From assembly GCA_963575745.1 (NCBI GenBank), contig CAUYUJ010015264.1:225001-289000 (forward strand): 64,000 nucleotides of DNA. Direction: 5' to 3'. The notes under the pieces were generated by a model that was given only the letters and a program-made list of their open reading frames with translations, did not search any database and had not been told where the DNA came from. This DNA is from Prorocentrum cordatum (taxonomy: Eukaryota; Sar; Dinophyceae; Prorocentrales; Prorocentraceae). Below, piece after piece: positions 24,001-36,800 of the stretch (its first letter is position 1; each line of letters begins with the position of its first letter). The position numbers and the translations under genes are program-made.

Positions 24001-27000
24001 GTTCGCGGCAAGTCTCAGATTAGCTCTCGTCATTTTCATGACGGCCCCTTCGGGCCAGCCCGAGTCCCCCGAGCCAGAGTCCTACGTCTCTCCGACCTGG
24101 GAGCTGTGCGACGCGCGCATCCGAGGAGAGTGGCCGGCTCCTCGGTCGCTTCGAGCCAGCATATACTATCTGCGCCTGGGCCGTCTCCGCCGGGCCGAGA
24201 TCGGCCCAGCTGCCGGGCCCCCTCACCTCGGGGGTGACCTCGCAGGTGCACTGCTCCTCCTCCTCCTCCTCCTCCTCCTCCTCCCCCTCCTCCTCCTCCT
24301 CCTCTTCCTCCTCCTCCTCCTCCCTCTCCTCCTCCTCCTCCTCCTCCTCCTCCTCCTCCTCCTCCTCCTCCTCCTCCTCCTGGAATTTTGCGACGCGTGT
24401 CTCCGTGTAGGTGGCCGGTGCCTCGGTCGCCTCGCTGTGCAGAGCGGGCTGCGTGTGGCCTCGGCGGTGGCGGGGCTTTCTCGCGGCCGCGCTCGCGAAG
24501 AAGATGGCCCTGCTCCTGTGCGGCCTCTATTTGTCGTCCTCGGGCGCCCGTTGTCGGGGCGCGGCTCCGATGCTGCCCGTTGTCGGGGCGCGGCTCCGAG
24601 GGTGTGGGCTGCTCTTCAGTTTCCTTGGCATGTGAGTCGGAGGCTGCCAGAAGGGTTCGTTGGACAAGGTTGGTTTCGCTGGACTCGAGGTCCCTCCCGC
24701 CCGACCTTAGGCACTCCAGCACGACCTGAGGCGCCCCAGCAGCCGTCGAAATCACCCTTCTTGAACCAGACCTTCTCGCCGTCCTCGAGTGAGGCGAAAG
24801 GGGTCGACCTAAGCGATAGTCTGAGGATCTCGAGGGCCGTTTTCGTTTTCCGATGTAGTTCTGCGGCACGAGGGCGGGCTGAAGAGACAACGAGGGAAGA
24901 CGAAAGCAAGCCGAAAACGGAAAGCACTGCTTAGGTCGATCCCTGTGAGGCGATGTCGTACCCTACTGCGGCGCTCTCCTCCATCGGCGCCTTGTGATGA
25001 GGCGCTCCGCCGAGTCTGCCGCCGAGTCTGCGGCCGGGTGGGCAAGAGGGCACGCCCTGCTCCGTTCGGAAGGCGGCCCAGCTCCTTGGCCGAGAATGCG
25101 CGGCCCGCCTGGGCGAGGCACCTCCTTGCGGCAGGTTCGCTTCGCGTCGATCGGCGGCGGCCCAGAATTGGTCGATATGTGAACGACCTGACGTTACGGC
25201 AACGGCCGATCGTTCCAAGCTTGAACGATCCCCGCGGTGTCAGGAACCAACGCCGGGGTCGGCACGGCACGAAGCTGGCGTGCATCCTCACTCGGCGCTT
25301 CCCCTCGGGAAGCCGAGGCGGCGACCTGCCGCGTCGAGGGCGCCGTCGGCGGTGGCGAGGACGCTGAAGGCGGGGCAAGGCCGTGGGCGCGGCGCTGCCT
25401 GGGGCCGGCCCGCGAGGGCCTCGCGGCCCGCCGCCTCGACTCGATTGCCAGGCTGCGAGGCCCTTCCTGGAGCCCTCTGCCGAGCTTCGTGCCCGGGGCG
25501 TCTGCGAGCACCGCCCGCGGAGCCTCGAGCCCCTGCCGCTGCCCCAGCGCGCGTCCGCGGCCGTGCGCGCCCGTCGCGCCTCGAGGCGCTGCCGCTGGAG
25601 CCACGAGTGGCCCGAGCCGAGGTGGCCACGGGGGGGGACAGAGGAGGCGCAGGAGGAGGAGGAGGCGGAGGAGGAGGAGGAGGAGGAGGAGGCGGAGGAG
25701 GAGGAGGAGGAGGAGGAGGAGGAGAAAGGAGGATGAAAGGAGGAGGAGGCGGAGGAGGAGGACGAGGACGATGAGGAGGCGGAGGAGGCGGAGGAGGAGG
25801 ACGACGAGGAGTGCGGAGGGGGGCCAGGTCGGCCGGGCTAGGATCGGTGCCGGGCCGCGGGCCAGCGCAGATGCTTGGGTGGGCGTGCGCTTCCAAGGAC
25901 CAGCGACATCGCCACGTCCGACAGCACGATTGAGAAGCTTGTCGCGAGCATCGCCACGCAGACCAAGGACTGAGTAGAAGGAGGTGTAGGAGGAGGTGGA
26001 GGAGGCGCAGGAGCAGGAGGGCAGAGGAGGCGGAGGAGGCAAAAGAGGAGGAGGAGGAGGAGGAGGAGGAGGAGGAGGTGGCAGTGGAGGAGGAGGAGGG
26101 GGAGGAGGAGGAGGAGGAGGAGGAGAAGGAGGAGGAGGAGGAGGAGGAGGAGGAGGAGGAGGAGGAAGTGGAGGAGGAGGCTGGAAACGACCCGAAAGGG
26201 TCAGGCATTAAAATCCCCCCGAGGCCCCCAAGAAGCCCCAGGGACCCCTGCCGAGGCCTCAAGTCCTTGGCGTAGGCCGAGCTTGGATGAAGCCCCAGGC
26301 TCGGCCCTCGCCGACCTGGCCACGACGACGGCGCCCGCCTCCTGGTCGAAGGCGGCGTCCGAGGCCTCCGCCGTGGCCGCGTCGAGCTGCACGACGAGCT
26401 CGGCGCAGCGCCAGGCGGCGGCCGCCAGCTCGTCATGCTGCGCCTGGCTCTCCACAGCGCCGCCGTTGCGCACAACGGCGACCGCCAGCGCAGCAGCGTT
26501 CAACTTCGCCTCATCCTTCTCGATCTTACGCTTGACGCGGTCGAGGCAGGCGCAAGCTGTTTCCTTCGCCCCGTCGGTGTCCTTGCAGAATGGGGCGCAC
26601 TTGATGTCCTTCATCAGCTCCCCCATCTTCTCGGAGTCGTTCTTGGTCTCCCGCTTGTGGAGCCGAATGTCCTCCAGGACGAGCACGTCTCCGTCGTTCC
26701 TGGCCGAGACCGTCTCCTCCACCTCATCGATGGCTTCGCAGTCAGGGTCGCCCTTGATGTCATTCCTCATCAGCTCCCCCAAAATCTCGGAGCCGTTCGT
26801 GGTCTCCCCCTCGTGGAGCCGAGTGTTCTCCAGGACCAGCACGTTTCCATCGCTCATGGCCGACACCAAACCCTTCACCGCATCGGTGGCTTTGCCATCA
26901 GGGTCGCCCTTGAAGTCATCTTCATCAGCTCTCCCATCCGCCCGGAGCCGTCCTTGGTCTCGCCCTTGTGGAGCCGAAATTTCTCCAGGACCAGCACATC

Positions 27001-30000
27001 TCCGTCGCACATGTCCGACACCAATTCTTTCACCGCATGGTTGGTCTTGCAGTCTGGGGTGCACCTGACGCCGAACTTCAACAGCTCCCCCGTCTGCACG
27101 GAGTCGTTCTTGGTCTCCCCCTTGTAGAACCATGTGTTCTCTAGGACCAGCACATCTCCATCGCTCATGGCCAACACGAGCTCCTTCACGTCGGTATCCT
27201 AGTTGCCTGGGCCGCGAGAGACGTCCTCCAACTTCTGCTCCCCGATCTTCCTCGCCACCGGCTTCGCAGTCGGCTTCTCCAGGGGTTCGGCCAGAGCGCC
27301 ACGGCGTCGCCCCCTCTGCTTCTGCTTCGCCTCCTTCGCAGTGGTAGGGAGCGCAGCCACGCCCTCGCCGAAGAGCGCGCAGCGCGGGTCCCGTTGGCGA
27401 TGCGGGCCTGGGTATCCATGTGGGCCGCCACGACTCAGGACTCAGGGGTAAACACACAGACACAATCAATCGTCGATCCCCAGGAAAATATGGGAAGTGG
27501 GGGAAAGACAAAAACCCAGAAAAGACAAGGAAAATATGGGGAACCCTCTTATTTGTGTGTATATATATATATATTTGTGTCTCAGGGCCCCTTCAACGAC
27601 CTTGGCCCTGAGGACGGGCTCGACCAGCGCGGCCGCTGACCTCGTCCTCTATCTCTTGCCTGCACCGGACGTCGTCACCGCCGCCACCGCGGGCCGCACG
27701 CCACGAGGCGACCGCCGCGGCCGCCACGACGTGCCGCGAGCCGCCCGCCTCCACGGCCGCGCGGAGGAGGCCCGCCGCCGGGCGATCCACGGGACTGGGC
27801 GGGGACCGCAGTGAGCTCGAACCGGGGGCCGAGCAATGGCTTGAGCCAAAATGGCTGCAGAAGTGGAGGGGGAGAGGGAGGAGGAGGAGGGAGGAGGAGG
27901 AGGAGGAGGAGGAGGAGGAGGAGGAGGAGGCGGAGGCGGCGGAGGAGGAGCAGGAGCAGGAGGAGGAGGAGGGAGGAGGAGGAGGAGGAGGAGGAGGAGG
28001 AGGCGGAGGCGGCGGAGGAGGAGCAGGAGCAGGAGGAGGAGGAGGAGGAGGAGGAGGAGGAGGAGGAGGAGAAGAATAGGGCGGAGGCGGAGGCGAAAGA
28101 GGAGGGGCGGGAGGAGCAAGAAGGGGCGCACGGAGGTGGGCGGAGACCAAGGACTGGGGTGGAGGAGTGAGGGCAGAGGTGGTGCAGAGCGCGGGCTGGA
28201 AGGTAAGTGCAGGGAAGCGGGGGGCATACAGCCTTGTCGTTGAAACAAGGAACGCCTCGGGTGCGGAAGGGGCTCGCTGTTCCTTAAGCAGCTCTTCCAT
28301 GGCTCCTCCTCCATTACTCCTCGTGCGCCTAGGCGCTTCTGGGGCCAAGAAGGGGCTTCGTTCCTCAATTCGCGTTCCTTCTGATATTACCTCGACTGCA
28401 TCGGCAGTCGGCGCAAGGCAGCACAATTTTGGGGCTCCAGCAGGCGGATATGTTACGCAGGCGAACCGAGGAACCGAGGCGTCAATGTGAGCAGGATCTG
28501 TGTGGCCCGTTGGCCAGACATTACCACTGCCTCTGCTGCCAGGGTGCCAGTGCTCACTTACCGTGGGTACGATCTGTCCTGCAATCCGATGGGCGATGGG
28601 CACAGCCCGTAGACTGCACGGCGCTTCCCGCAAGATGGCGTTCACGACGAGCTCCTGATCACCACACACCGAACCACCCCAACCCAACCCGAAGGCTTGA
28701 ATTTGCCCTGCATTTCCAGTGGGGGGGGGGTCGGGGAACATCCAACAAACACATGTGGAACCCGTACCCCCCCACCAACCCGAAACTCGGGTCTTCGGGT
28801 TGGGTTGGGGTGGTCTGCTGGGTAGCCAATCGATGCGTCGGCACTCGCGTGCGCCCCGTCAGAAGTCTCCAGCTGCCTGCGGCAAGTCCCACAACCGTGC
28901 CGGCCGCCCGGGCTGTCCCCCTACAGGGGGATTTCCGACGAAAACTAAAAATTGCCCAAAATAGTCAAGCAAAATCCAAACATAGTCTGGGGACTATTTG
29001 TTGAGTATGTTTTACCTTTTGGGGATATATTGGGGGTATTTTTTAAAAATTTTTGTCGACAATCCCCCTGTAGGGGGACACGCCCGACATAAGCGCAGCA
29101 CTTCGGGCGGCGACTTCCTCGAGGCCCGAGCAGGCCGCCGCAGAACGACACCGCGCGCTCCGCGGCACGCGCTCCTCCGAGCCGTGCCAGGGCGCACCTC
29201 CTCGTGCCCGTCGTGTTCCTCCTCCCCTCCTCCTCTCCCCTCCTCCTCTCCTGGGGGGCTCCTGGGAGCCTCTCGGGAGGCCTCTCGATCTCTCCTCGTG
29301 TCTGCCGCTGCCTTCCTCCCGCCCTTCTTCTTCGTCCCCCTCCCCTCCTTGGGGGGCTCCTGGGGGCCTCTTGGAGGCCGGGGGGGCCCTCCGCGCCTCT
29401 CGGGGTCGCCTTGGGCGCCTCCTTCGGGGCGCTGCTGGGCAGCCCGGCACCCTCGGCGTCCGTCTGGGGCGCCTCTCGGGGCCGTCTCGGGGCGTCTCGG
29501 GGCCCTGCAGGCACCAAGCAGACCTCGAAGAAGACACAAAACAAGTAAACATAAACTTTCGACGCCCCGTGCGGATTTCTTGGATCTGCGCCAGGGCCCC
29601 CTGGCGGCGCCTCTGGCGCCGCCCCTGGCGCGCTCCGCGCGCCAGGGAGGGGGGCCCAGCGCAAATCCAAGAAGTCCGCGCGAACCGTCGAACGTTTTTG
29701 TTTAGGTGTTTTAGTTCTTCCTCTCATGCCACAACCCCTCCCCTGCACGCCGGTCGTCGAGGGCAGGTGTTCTTGGGTTCCCGGGCCCAGTCTCATTTGG
29801 GCGCCTGCCTACTTCAGAGCGTCGAGCGGTGGTCCTTCTGCCCTCCTCTTCAGGGGGCGGGCGGAAGTCCGATCCACTTCCAGCGCCTTCCGACTTCATG
29901 TTTCTGCCCGCTTCCTTGGCATCGCTCGGACGTGTGTATGTTTCCTTCGGCGAGGACCATCGAGGAGCATCATTGATCACTTGGCGAAAAAACCACGCAC

Positions 30001-30677
30001 GAAAGCGAAACAAACACAGGGAATGGACGTCCGAGCGATGGCGAGCTTCTTCCGACAGACGGGTAAGCCTATTGCAGCCTCCCGCGATGGTGGCGTGGGG
30101 GGGGACGGGGTGGCGTCCGTACGACCTAGCGCCTTCAGTCCACAGTCCACTGGTGAGGGCACAGGGGAGGGGCAGGAACGCATGGAGGAAAGGAGGAGGA
30201 GGAGGAGGAGGAGGAGGCGGAGGCGGAGGCAGAGGGACAAATGATAGCGAGAAGGAGTCAGAATGCATATGTGCGCTGGCACGCTGGCATGAACTTGCAG
30301 TGTACACGATTGAAGCTTGTTTCTTCTGGAGGACCTTGCCGATGCTACAGCCATCCGCGAGAAGGAGGCTGGTGAGTTTGTAGCTAACGAAGCGGAGCTG
30401 GTGGACTCCATCGACACCCTCGGCAGGGCAATTAGCATCATCTCCAAGGAGATGGCCAAGAACCCTGCGGCCTTCACACAGGCGGGGCCATGACTATGCG
30501 AGGTGATGAACAGTGGTCTTTGTTGGGCACCCTTGCAAACTTCTGCGTTCACTGATGCATGCTCTTTTTTATGAGATGTGCGTGTGTGTGTGTGTGTACA
30601 ATGTGTCCACTGACTTCATTTCTTCCGTCATTGCACTTTTCTGCGCCGCGCCTGCGGGTGAGAGCGCGCACGCGCGC

Positions 30678-30744
<67 letters not shown>

Positions 30745-30784
30745 GGGCGTTGTGTGTATGGTGTGTGCGGGTTTGCGCGCACAC

Positions 30785-30839
<55 letters not shown>

Positions 30840-33800
30840 TTTGTGCGTTTGTGCGTGCGTGCGTGTGCTTGTGTGTATGCGTTCCCGTGCGTGCGTACAG
30901 CCTCGCATCGGCCAGCTGTGTCTGCCCCTCGCCCAGCATCCAACGAAGGTGCTCTCTTCCCAGTCGGCGACTCCAGGCTTCAGTCGTTCTGCCTCCGTGG
31001 CCCGTCCTGCCTGGCCTGCCTCGAGTGTGGCACCGCAGGGGTGGACCTCAGCGGTGTCTTGGCGATTTCGTGGGCCGTCTTCGTTTGGGTTTCGTTGCCT
31101 GTCAGAGGCGGACTGGAGACAAAACGAGGGACAACGAAGACAGATCGGAATCGACAAACACCGTTCAGGTTCAGCCTTGTGGCACCGTGGCGTTGGAGGA
31201 GAGCGAGTGCGTGCACGTCCTGGTCGGCGATTCCAGGCACCGTCCTCGTCGGCGGTTCCAGGCTTCAGTCGTTCTGCCCTTCAGTCGTTCTGCCTCCGTG
31301 GCCCGTCCTGCCTGGCCTGCCTCGAGCGTGGCACCGTGGCGTTGGAGGAGAGCGTGTGCGTGCCACGCACTGAAGGCGTCCGGTATCGTGGCGCTCGCCC
31401 CCGAGTGCCGGGCCCCCCCGGGCTGTCCGGGCCGGCGGCCCCGGCTCCTCCCCCAATGCCTCTGCGGGCGCGGCCCTCTGCCCCCGACGCGCCTCCTCCT
31501 CCTCCCTCCTCCTCCTCCTCCTCCTCCTCCTCCTCCTCCTCCTCGTCCTCCTCCTCCAGTTTTTCGGGGCCTCGCGCAGAGGGGACTACAATAGGGGAAA
31601 GGGGGGACGCCTTCTTAGAAGCACCCATGCTTCTTGGCAGGCGCGGGCCTTTTCTGCAGATGGGATGCCAGGGCCTTCCAAGCAGCGGCCTGCTCCTGAA
31701 AAGCCCTCCCCCCTCCCACTGCCCCGCTGTGAGAGCTGCCAATTGACAGGAGGGGACAAGCACGCAGACACAAGTCACCCTCGGCTCCCACGAAAAGATG
31801 GGACAATATGGGAAGGGGGGCGGGGGGGGGCGCAGACCCAGAAGAGATAGGAAGATATGGGGAATCCTGGGAGTGGTGTCCGCTTGTTTGTGTGTCCCTG
31901 GGCCCCTTTAGGGGAGGCTGAAGACAGTCGGACCGAGGTCGAAGATCGAGGTCGGTTCGGGAAGGGTGCGAGCGCACTGCTGTGTTCGGGGCCGCAGCGG
32001 GCGTTGTGGGGGGAGAGGGGGGGGAGGACGGGAGGGGGCACGACGCAGTACCCCCCACCCGCCACCTTAGTTGCCTGGATACGCCCGTTTTGATACGCAA
32101 TACGTCCCGTGTTCAAGACGTCCGTGTCAATACGCTGCGTGTTGCTCCACGTATGGGACCACGTTCTGGCGAGTGTATCGCGTCGGACCTGCGTTTTCAG
32201 CCTACGTGTTGAGCTCCGTATCAATACGCTACGTGTTGCGTGTTGTGTATCGGGGCAGCTAAGGCCCCCCCAACCCTCAGACTCTGGTGCCGGACGGACT
32301 GCGGCAGTGCCGGCGACGCACCGAGGAGGGGAGCGTTGCTTGCTTTCGCTGGGGAGGGGGAGGAGGGGGGGGAGGGAGGAGGAGGGCGGGAGGGCGTGAC
32401 GCGCGTCATGGCCCAGAGGGTAGTATTATGTCGGGCGTGTCCCCCCCCTACAGGGGGACTGTCGACGAAAAATACGCCCAAAATACACCAAAAAGGCAAA
32501 ACAATATTCAACAAATAGTCCCCAGACTATTTTTTGAGTATTTGTTTGATTATTTTGGGGGTATGTTTTATTTTTCGTTTTTTTCGTCGCAAATCCCCCT
32601 GTAGGGGGACAGGCCCGACTTAAGGATGATAAAAAACACATTCTACTGCAGTCTTCTTCGTGCGTGGTGGATGCTCTTGCGCCTCCTGGGGAGGGTGCCC
32701 TTGGATGTTCTGTGTGCCCTGGTCGACGGGGGGCCTCCTGTCCCTGAACTGTGTTCTTCTGGCCCAGGTCCCACTGCAGTGGACGAACAGTTCGAGCAAA
32801 TGATCGACTGCAGGACTTCAGGGTTCATTCACCCCAGCATGGATTTTCTCGCCGAGTCAGTCGTAGAATTTCCGTAGATTTACGGGCACTCCGCGCATTT
32901 CTCATGGATTCGACGACCGACTCAATTCGGGGGAAAATCGATTCTGTAGTCGATCCCCTACTCGAATCGTGTCAAGCAGTGGCGAGGCGTCCTGGCTTGC
33001 CTGCAGGCCCACCAAAGAATGCTCTTCTGGTTTCCAGGAGATGTTCTCAGAGCATTTCTGGCTCAGGCCGTCTGAGTTTCAGCACATCGGCTTCGTGTTC
33101 TGAGAGCATTGGTGTTGTTCTTAGACGTTCTTCTGCCCCGAGATCATGTCCTGGTAGGCCTAAAGGAATGCCGGGACGGTCGGCCCCTACTCGAGGGGAG
33201 GGGACGGGGGGGGAGAGGTCTTCCCTTCGGCTCCCTGCTCAGCCGCCTCCCACTTCTCCTCCTCCTGCTCCTGCTCCTCCTCCTTCTCCTCCTCCTCCTC
33301 CTCCTCCTCCTCCTCCTCCTGGTCTGTTGTGGCGATGAGCTAGGTGCACAGCCGGGGCGCGTGGAGACACATCATCTGCCCTCTTCTCGCGTCGTGCCCG
33401 CTTGCCCTCGTCTCGTCCCTTTCAGGCTACTTCAACTCCTCCTCCTCCTCCTCCTCCTCCTCCTCCTCCTCCTCCTCCTCCTCCTCCTCCTGGTCTCCCT
33501 CCCTCCCTCCCCGCTCTCTCCCCCGGGACGAGGATCGGGACGGGGCCGCGAGAGAACGGCCCGAGGTGGACACCTCCAGCTTCGAGGGCCTCATGAAGGG
33601 CCTCGCCGCCGTCATGGAGGCCGCGTCCTTCTCCAGCGCCAGCAAGCAGAAGCTGACGGCGCTCGTGCAGGCGGGCCAGAGGGCCGACAGCGAGGAGGAT
33701 CAGAGGGGGAGAACGCATACCAACGCGAAGCCCATCCCCTCGTGTTCGGCCCTTGGGGCCTCCTGGGGGAGTCGCCGTCGGCACGGCTGGCTTCGCCTCG

Positions 33801-36800
33801 GAGTCCTTGTCAGAGCGCACCCCGGGAGTGGTCTGGGGAGTGGCGGTGTCGGCATGCTTCAGGTGTTGCTAGAAGAGGTCCTTGCCCGAGGTGCCCGAGA
33901 GCCTCCTGGGGCCTCGTGGGGCTCCCTGGGCCTCGCGAGGGGTGCTCTAGGAGGCCATCTGGGCCTCCCTGGAGCTCCGCGGGACACCTCGTGCCAGGGA
34001 CACGTCTGGCAACACCCGGGTACCTCTGTCTTCACAGAGGACCCCATGGGCGCACCTTCGGCGACCGTCTACAAGACGCACTCGACCGAGATCCTGGACG
34101 TCCTCGAGGACCTTAAGGAGAAGGCCGAGGAAGACCTGGCCGCCCTGCGCAAGGCCGAGACCAACGCGAAGCAGAACTACGACATGCTGAAGCAGTCGCT
34201 GGACGATGCGAACGTCAACGACAACAAGGACATGGCGGACGAGAAGGCCGCGAAGAGTGCCGCGGAGGAGGAGAAGGCTGCGGACACCAAGGACCTCGAG
34301 ATGACCGTGAAGGCGCTCGCCGATGCGAACGCCGCCCTGGAGAGCATCAAGACGGACTGCATGACCGTTGCAGCGGACCACGAGGCGAGCGTGGCTGGGC
34401 GCAACGTCGAGCTCAAAACAATCGCCGAGGCCGTGAAGATTCTCAAGGACACGTCTTCTGGGGCCGTGGCGCAGTCCTACTCTTTCGTGCAGCTTTCCAC
34501 TGGCATGCAGACGTCCGCAGACCTGAAGAAGGCGGAGGTCGTCAACGTGGTGCAGCAGTTGGCCAAGAAGTTCCACTCCTCCGCCCTCGCACAGTTGGCG
34601 TCGCGCATCCAGGCCGTAGTGCGTCTAGGCAGCGCCGCTGGCGAGGACCCGTTTATGACCAGATCTGGTCCACCATGTAGGGGATCCGGCTGCAGATTCG
34701 GCCCACCATGTTGGGAGACCAGATCTGCAGCCAGGTCATCTCGACGGTCCGTTTGCGGAACCTGTGCAGGACCCGTTTGTGAAGGTAAAGGGGCTCATTC
34801 AGGACCTCATCGCCAAGCTTGAGTCAGAGGCGTCCGCGGCAGCCGAGGAGAAAGCCTACTGCGACGATCAGATGGCTAAGACGGAGGAGAAGAAGAGCGA
34901 GCTCGAGGAGGACATGGCCACCCTCACCGCGAAGATCGACAAGGCCGCGGCGACGTCGGCGATGCTGAAGGACGAGGTGAAGGAGCTCCAGGCCGAGCTC
35001 GCCGCGCTTGCCAAGCTGCAGAGCGAGATGGACAGCATCCGCAGCGAGCAGAACGCCGCATACACCACGGCCAAGGCTCGAGGACGAGCAATTTCTGCGC
35101 AGCATGAGCTTTCGCAGCTCCGCGCGGTCTTCCTGCGTCGGCGCTGGGCCCCCCCTCCCTGGCGGCGCCAGAGGCGCTGTCAGGGGGGCCTGGCGCGGAT
35201 CCCAGCAATCCGCGCGGACCTCGGACAGTACATGTTCACGCAGCCTGCTTCCTCCTCTGCAAGGCGGACCTGACCCTCGGGCTGAGGGGCGTGCGCGACG
35301 CGCTGTCGGTGCTGCGCAACTACTACGGCAGCGCCGCCTCGATGCTGCAGGACGGCACCGACGCCGCGCAGCCCGCGAAGCCAGTCAGCCACTCTATGGC
35401 GTCGGGGGCTGGTGGCAGCATCATCTCGGAGGAGGGGCCGGAGGAGACGACGGCGGCCCTCCCTTGTGTTCTTCGTGCTTTTCGGGGCCTCCTGGAGTCT
35501 TCTCGCCGCCTCGGCTGGATCCGCGTTGAAAAACGGGTCAGGATGGACCCTGGGAGGAGGAGGAGAGGAGGAGGAGGAGGAGGAGGGAGGAGGAGGAGGA
35601 GGAGGAGGAGGAGGAGGAGGAGGAGGAGGAGGAGGAGGAGGAGGAGGAGGGGTCCGGGGACCGATTCTGAGCGGACGTGGGCCGCGTGCGGGAGAGCCGA
35701 GGCTGTCTCAGCCGGCCCTCCTCCGATCATCGGCATCCTGGAGGTCGTGGAGAGCGACTTCGCGAAGAACCTCGCGACGGAGGAGGCCGAGGAGGGCGTT
35801 GGCAGAACTGGGCTTGGTGGGACCTGGTTTGGTGGTGTGCACTGGGGGACGCCCCCTCCTCCCCCGCCCCGTTCCACTGACCGGAACTGCCGTCACCCGA
35901 ACAAAAGCACACCAGTTTCGGCAGACCTGGTTTGGTGACCTTGGCCACCTTGGGCTCCGGGGCCCCAGCACCCACCTGGGCCCCCTCACCCTGGGGTCCT
36001 GGCTGTGCCCGGGAGGAGGCAGACGCGCAGGCGGTGTACGACAAGACGACCCAGGAGAACAAGGTGACCAAGACCATGAAGGAGCAGGACGTGGTGTACA
36101 AGGCTCGGCCCGCGCCCCAGAGCGGGTGGCGGCCGCGAGGGGGCGGCCTGCCTGCCGAGCAGCCCGCGGGCTTCCCGAGGGCAGCGGCCTTCGCGAGCGG
36201 GCCCGGCGGCTGCCGCGGAGGCTCCTTGGAAGCCGGGGGTGTGGCTTGCAGAGGGCCCCCGGCCTCCTCTCGGAGGCCCCTCCGCCTGCTCAGAGGGCCG
36301 CCCCCCCCTCGGAAGGAGGCAGGGGCCCTCTGCAGGGCCAAACTCCGAGAGGGCCACCCTCGGAAGCCGCCGGGCCCGTCCAAGCAGGCCCCCCCTGCCC
36401 TCGAGAGGCCCCTCGGCTTCTCAGAGGGCTTCCTCCCACGTGCCACTCCGCTTGTCAGGAGGGGAAAGGACGCCCAGGCACAATTCATCGTCGACTCCCA
36501 GGAACATTGGGGAAAATATGAGAAGGGGGGGGGGGGAAGACGCGGGCCGAGAAAATATGGGGGGGAATGTGGGGAATCCTGGGATTCGTGTCTATCTATT
36601 TATGTGCCCCTGGGCCCCTTTGTTCTGGGGCGCCGCCAGAGGTGAAGGAGTTCAAGTCTCTCGACAAGAGCGTGGCGGACATGACCTCCGACCGCGCGGG
36701 CAAAGACACTCAGCTCAAGGCGGTGCTGGAGTACTACGCCCAGGTTTGAGTAGGAGATCGACTGCACAATTGACTTGCTTCAGAATTCTTGTCCTTCACA

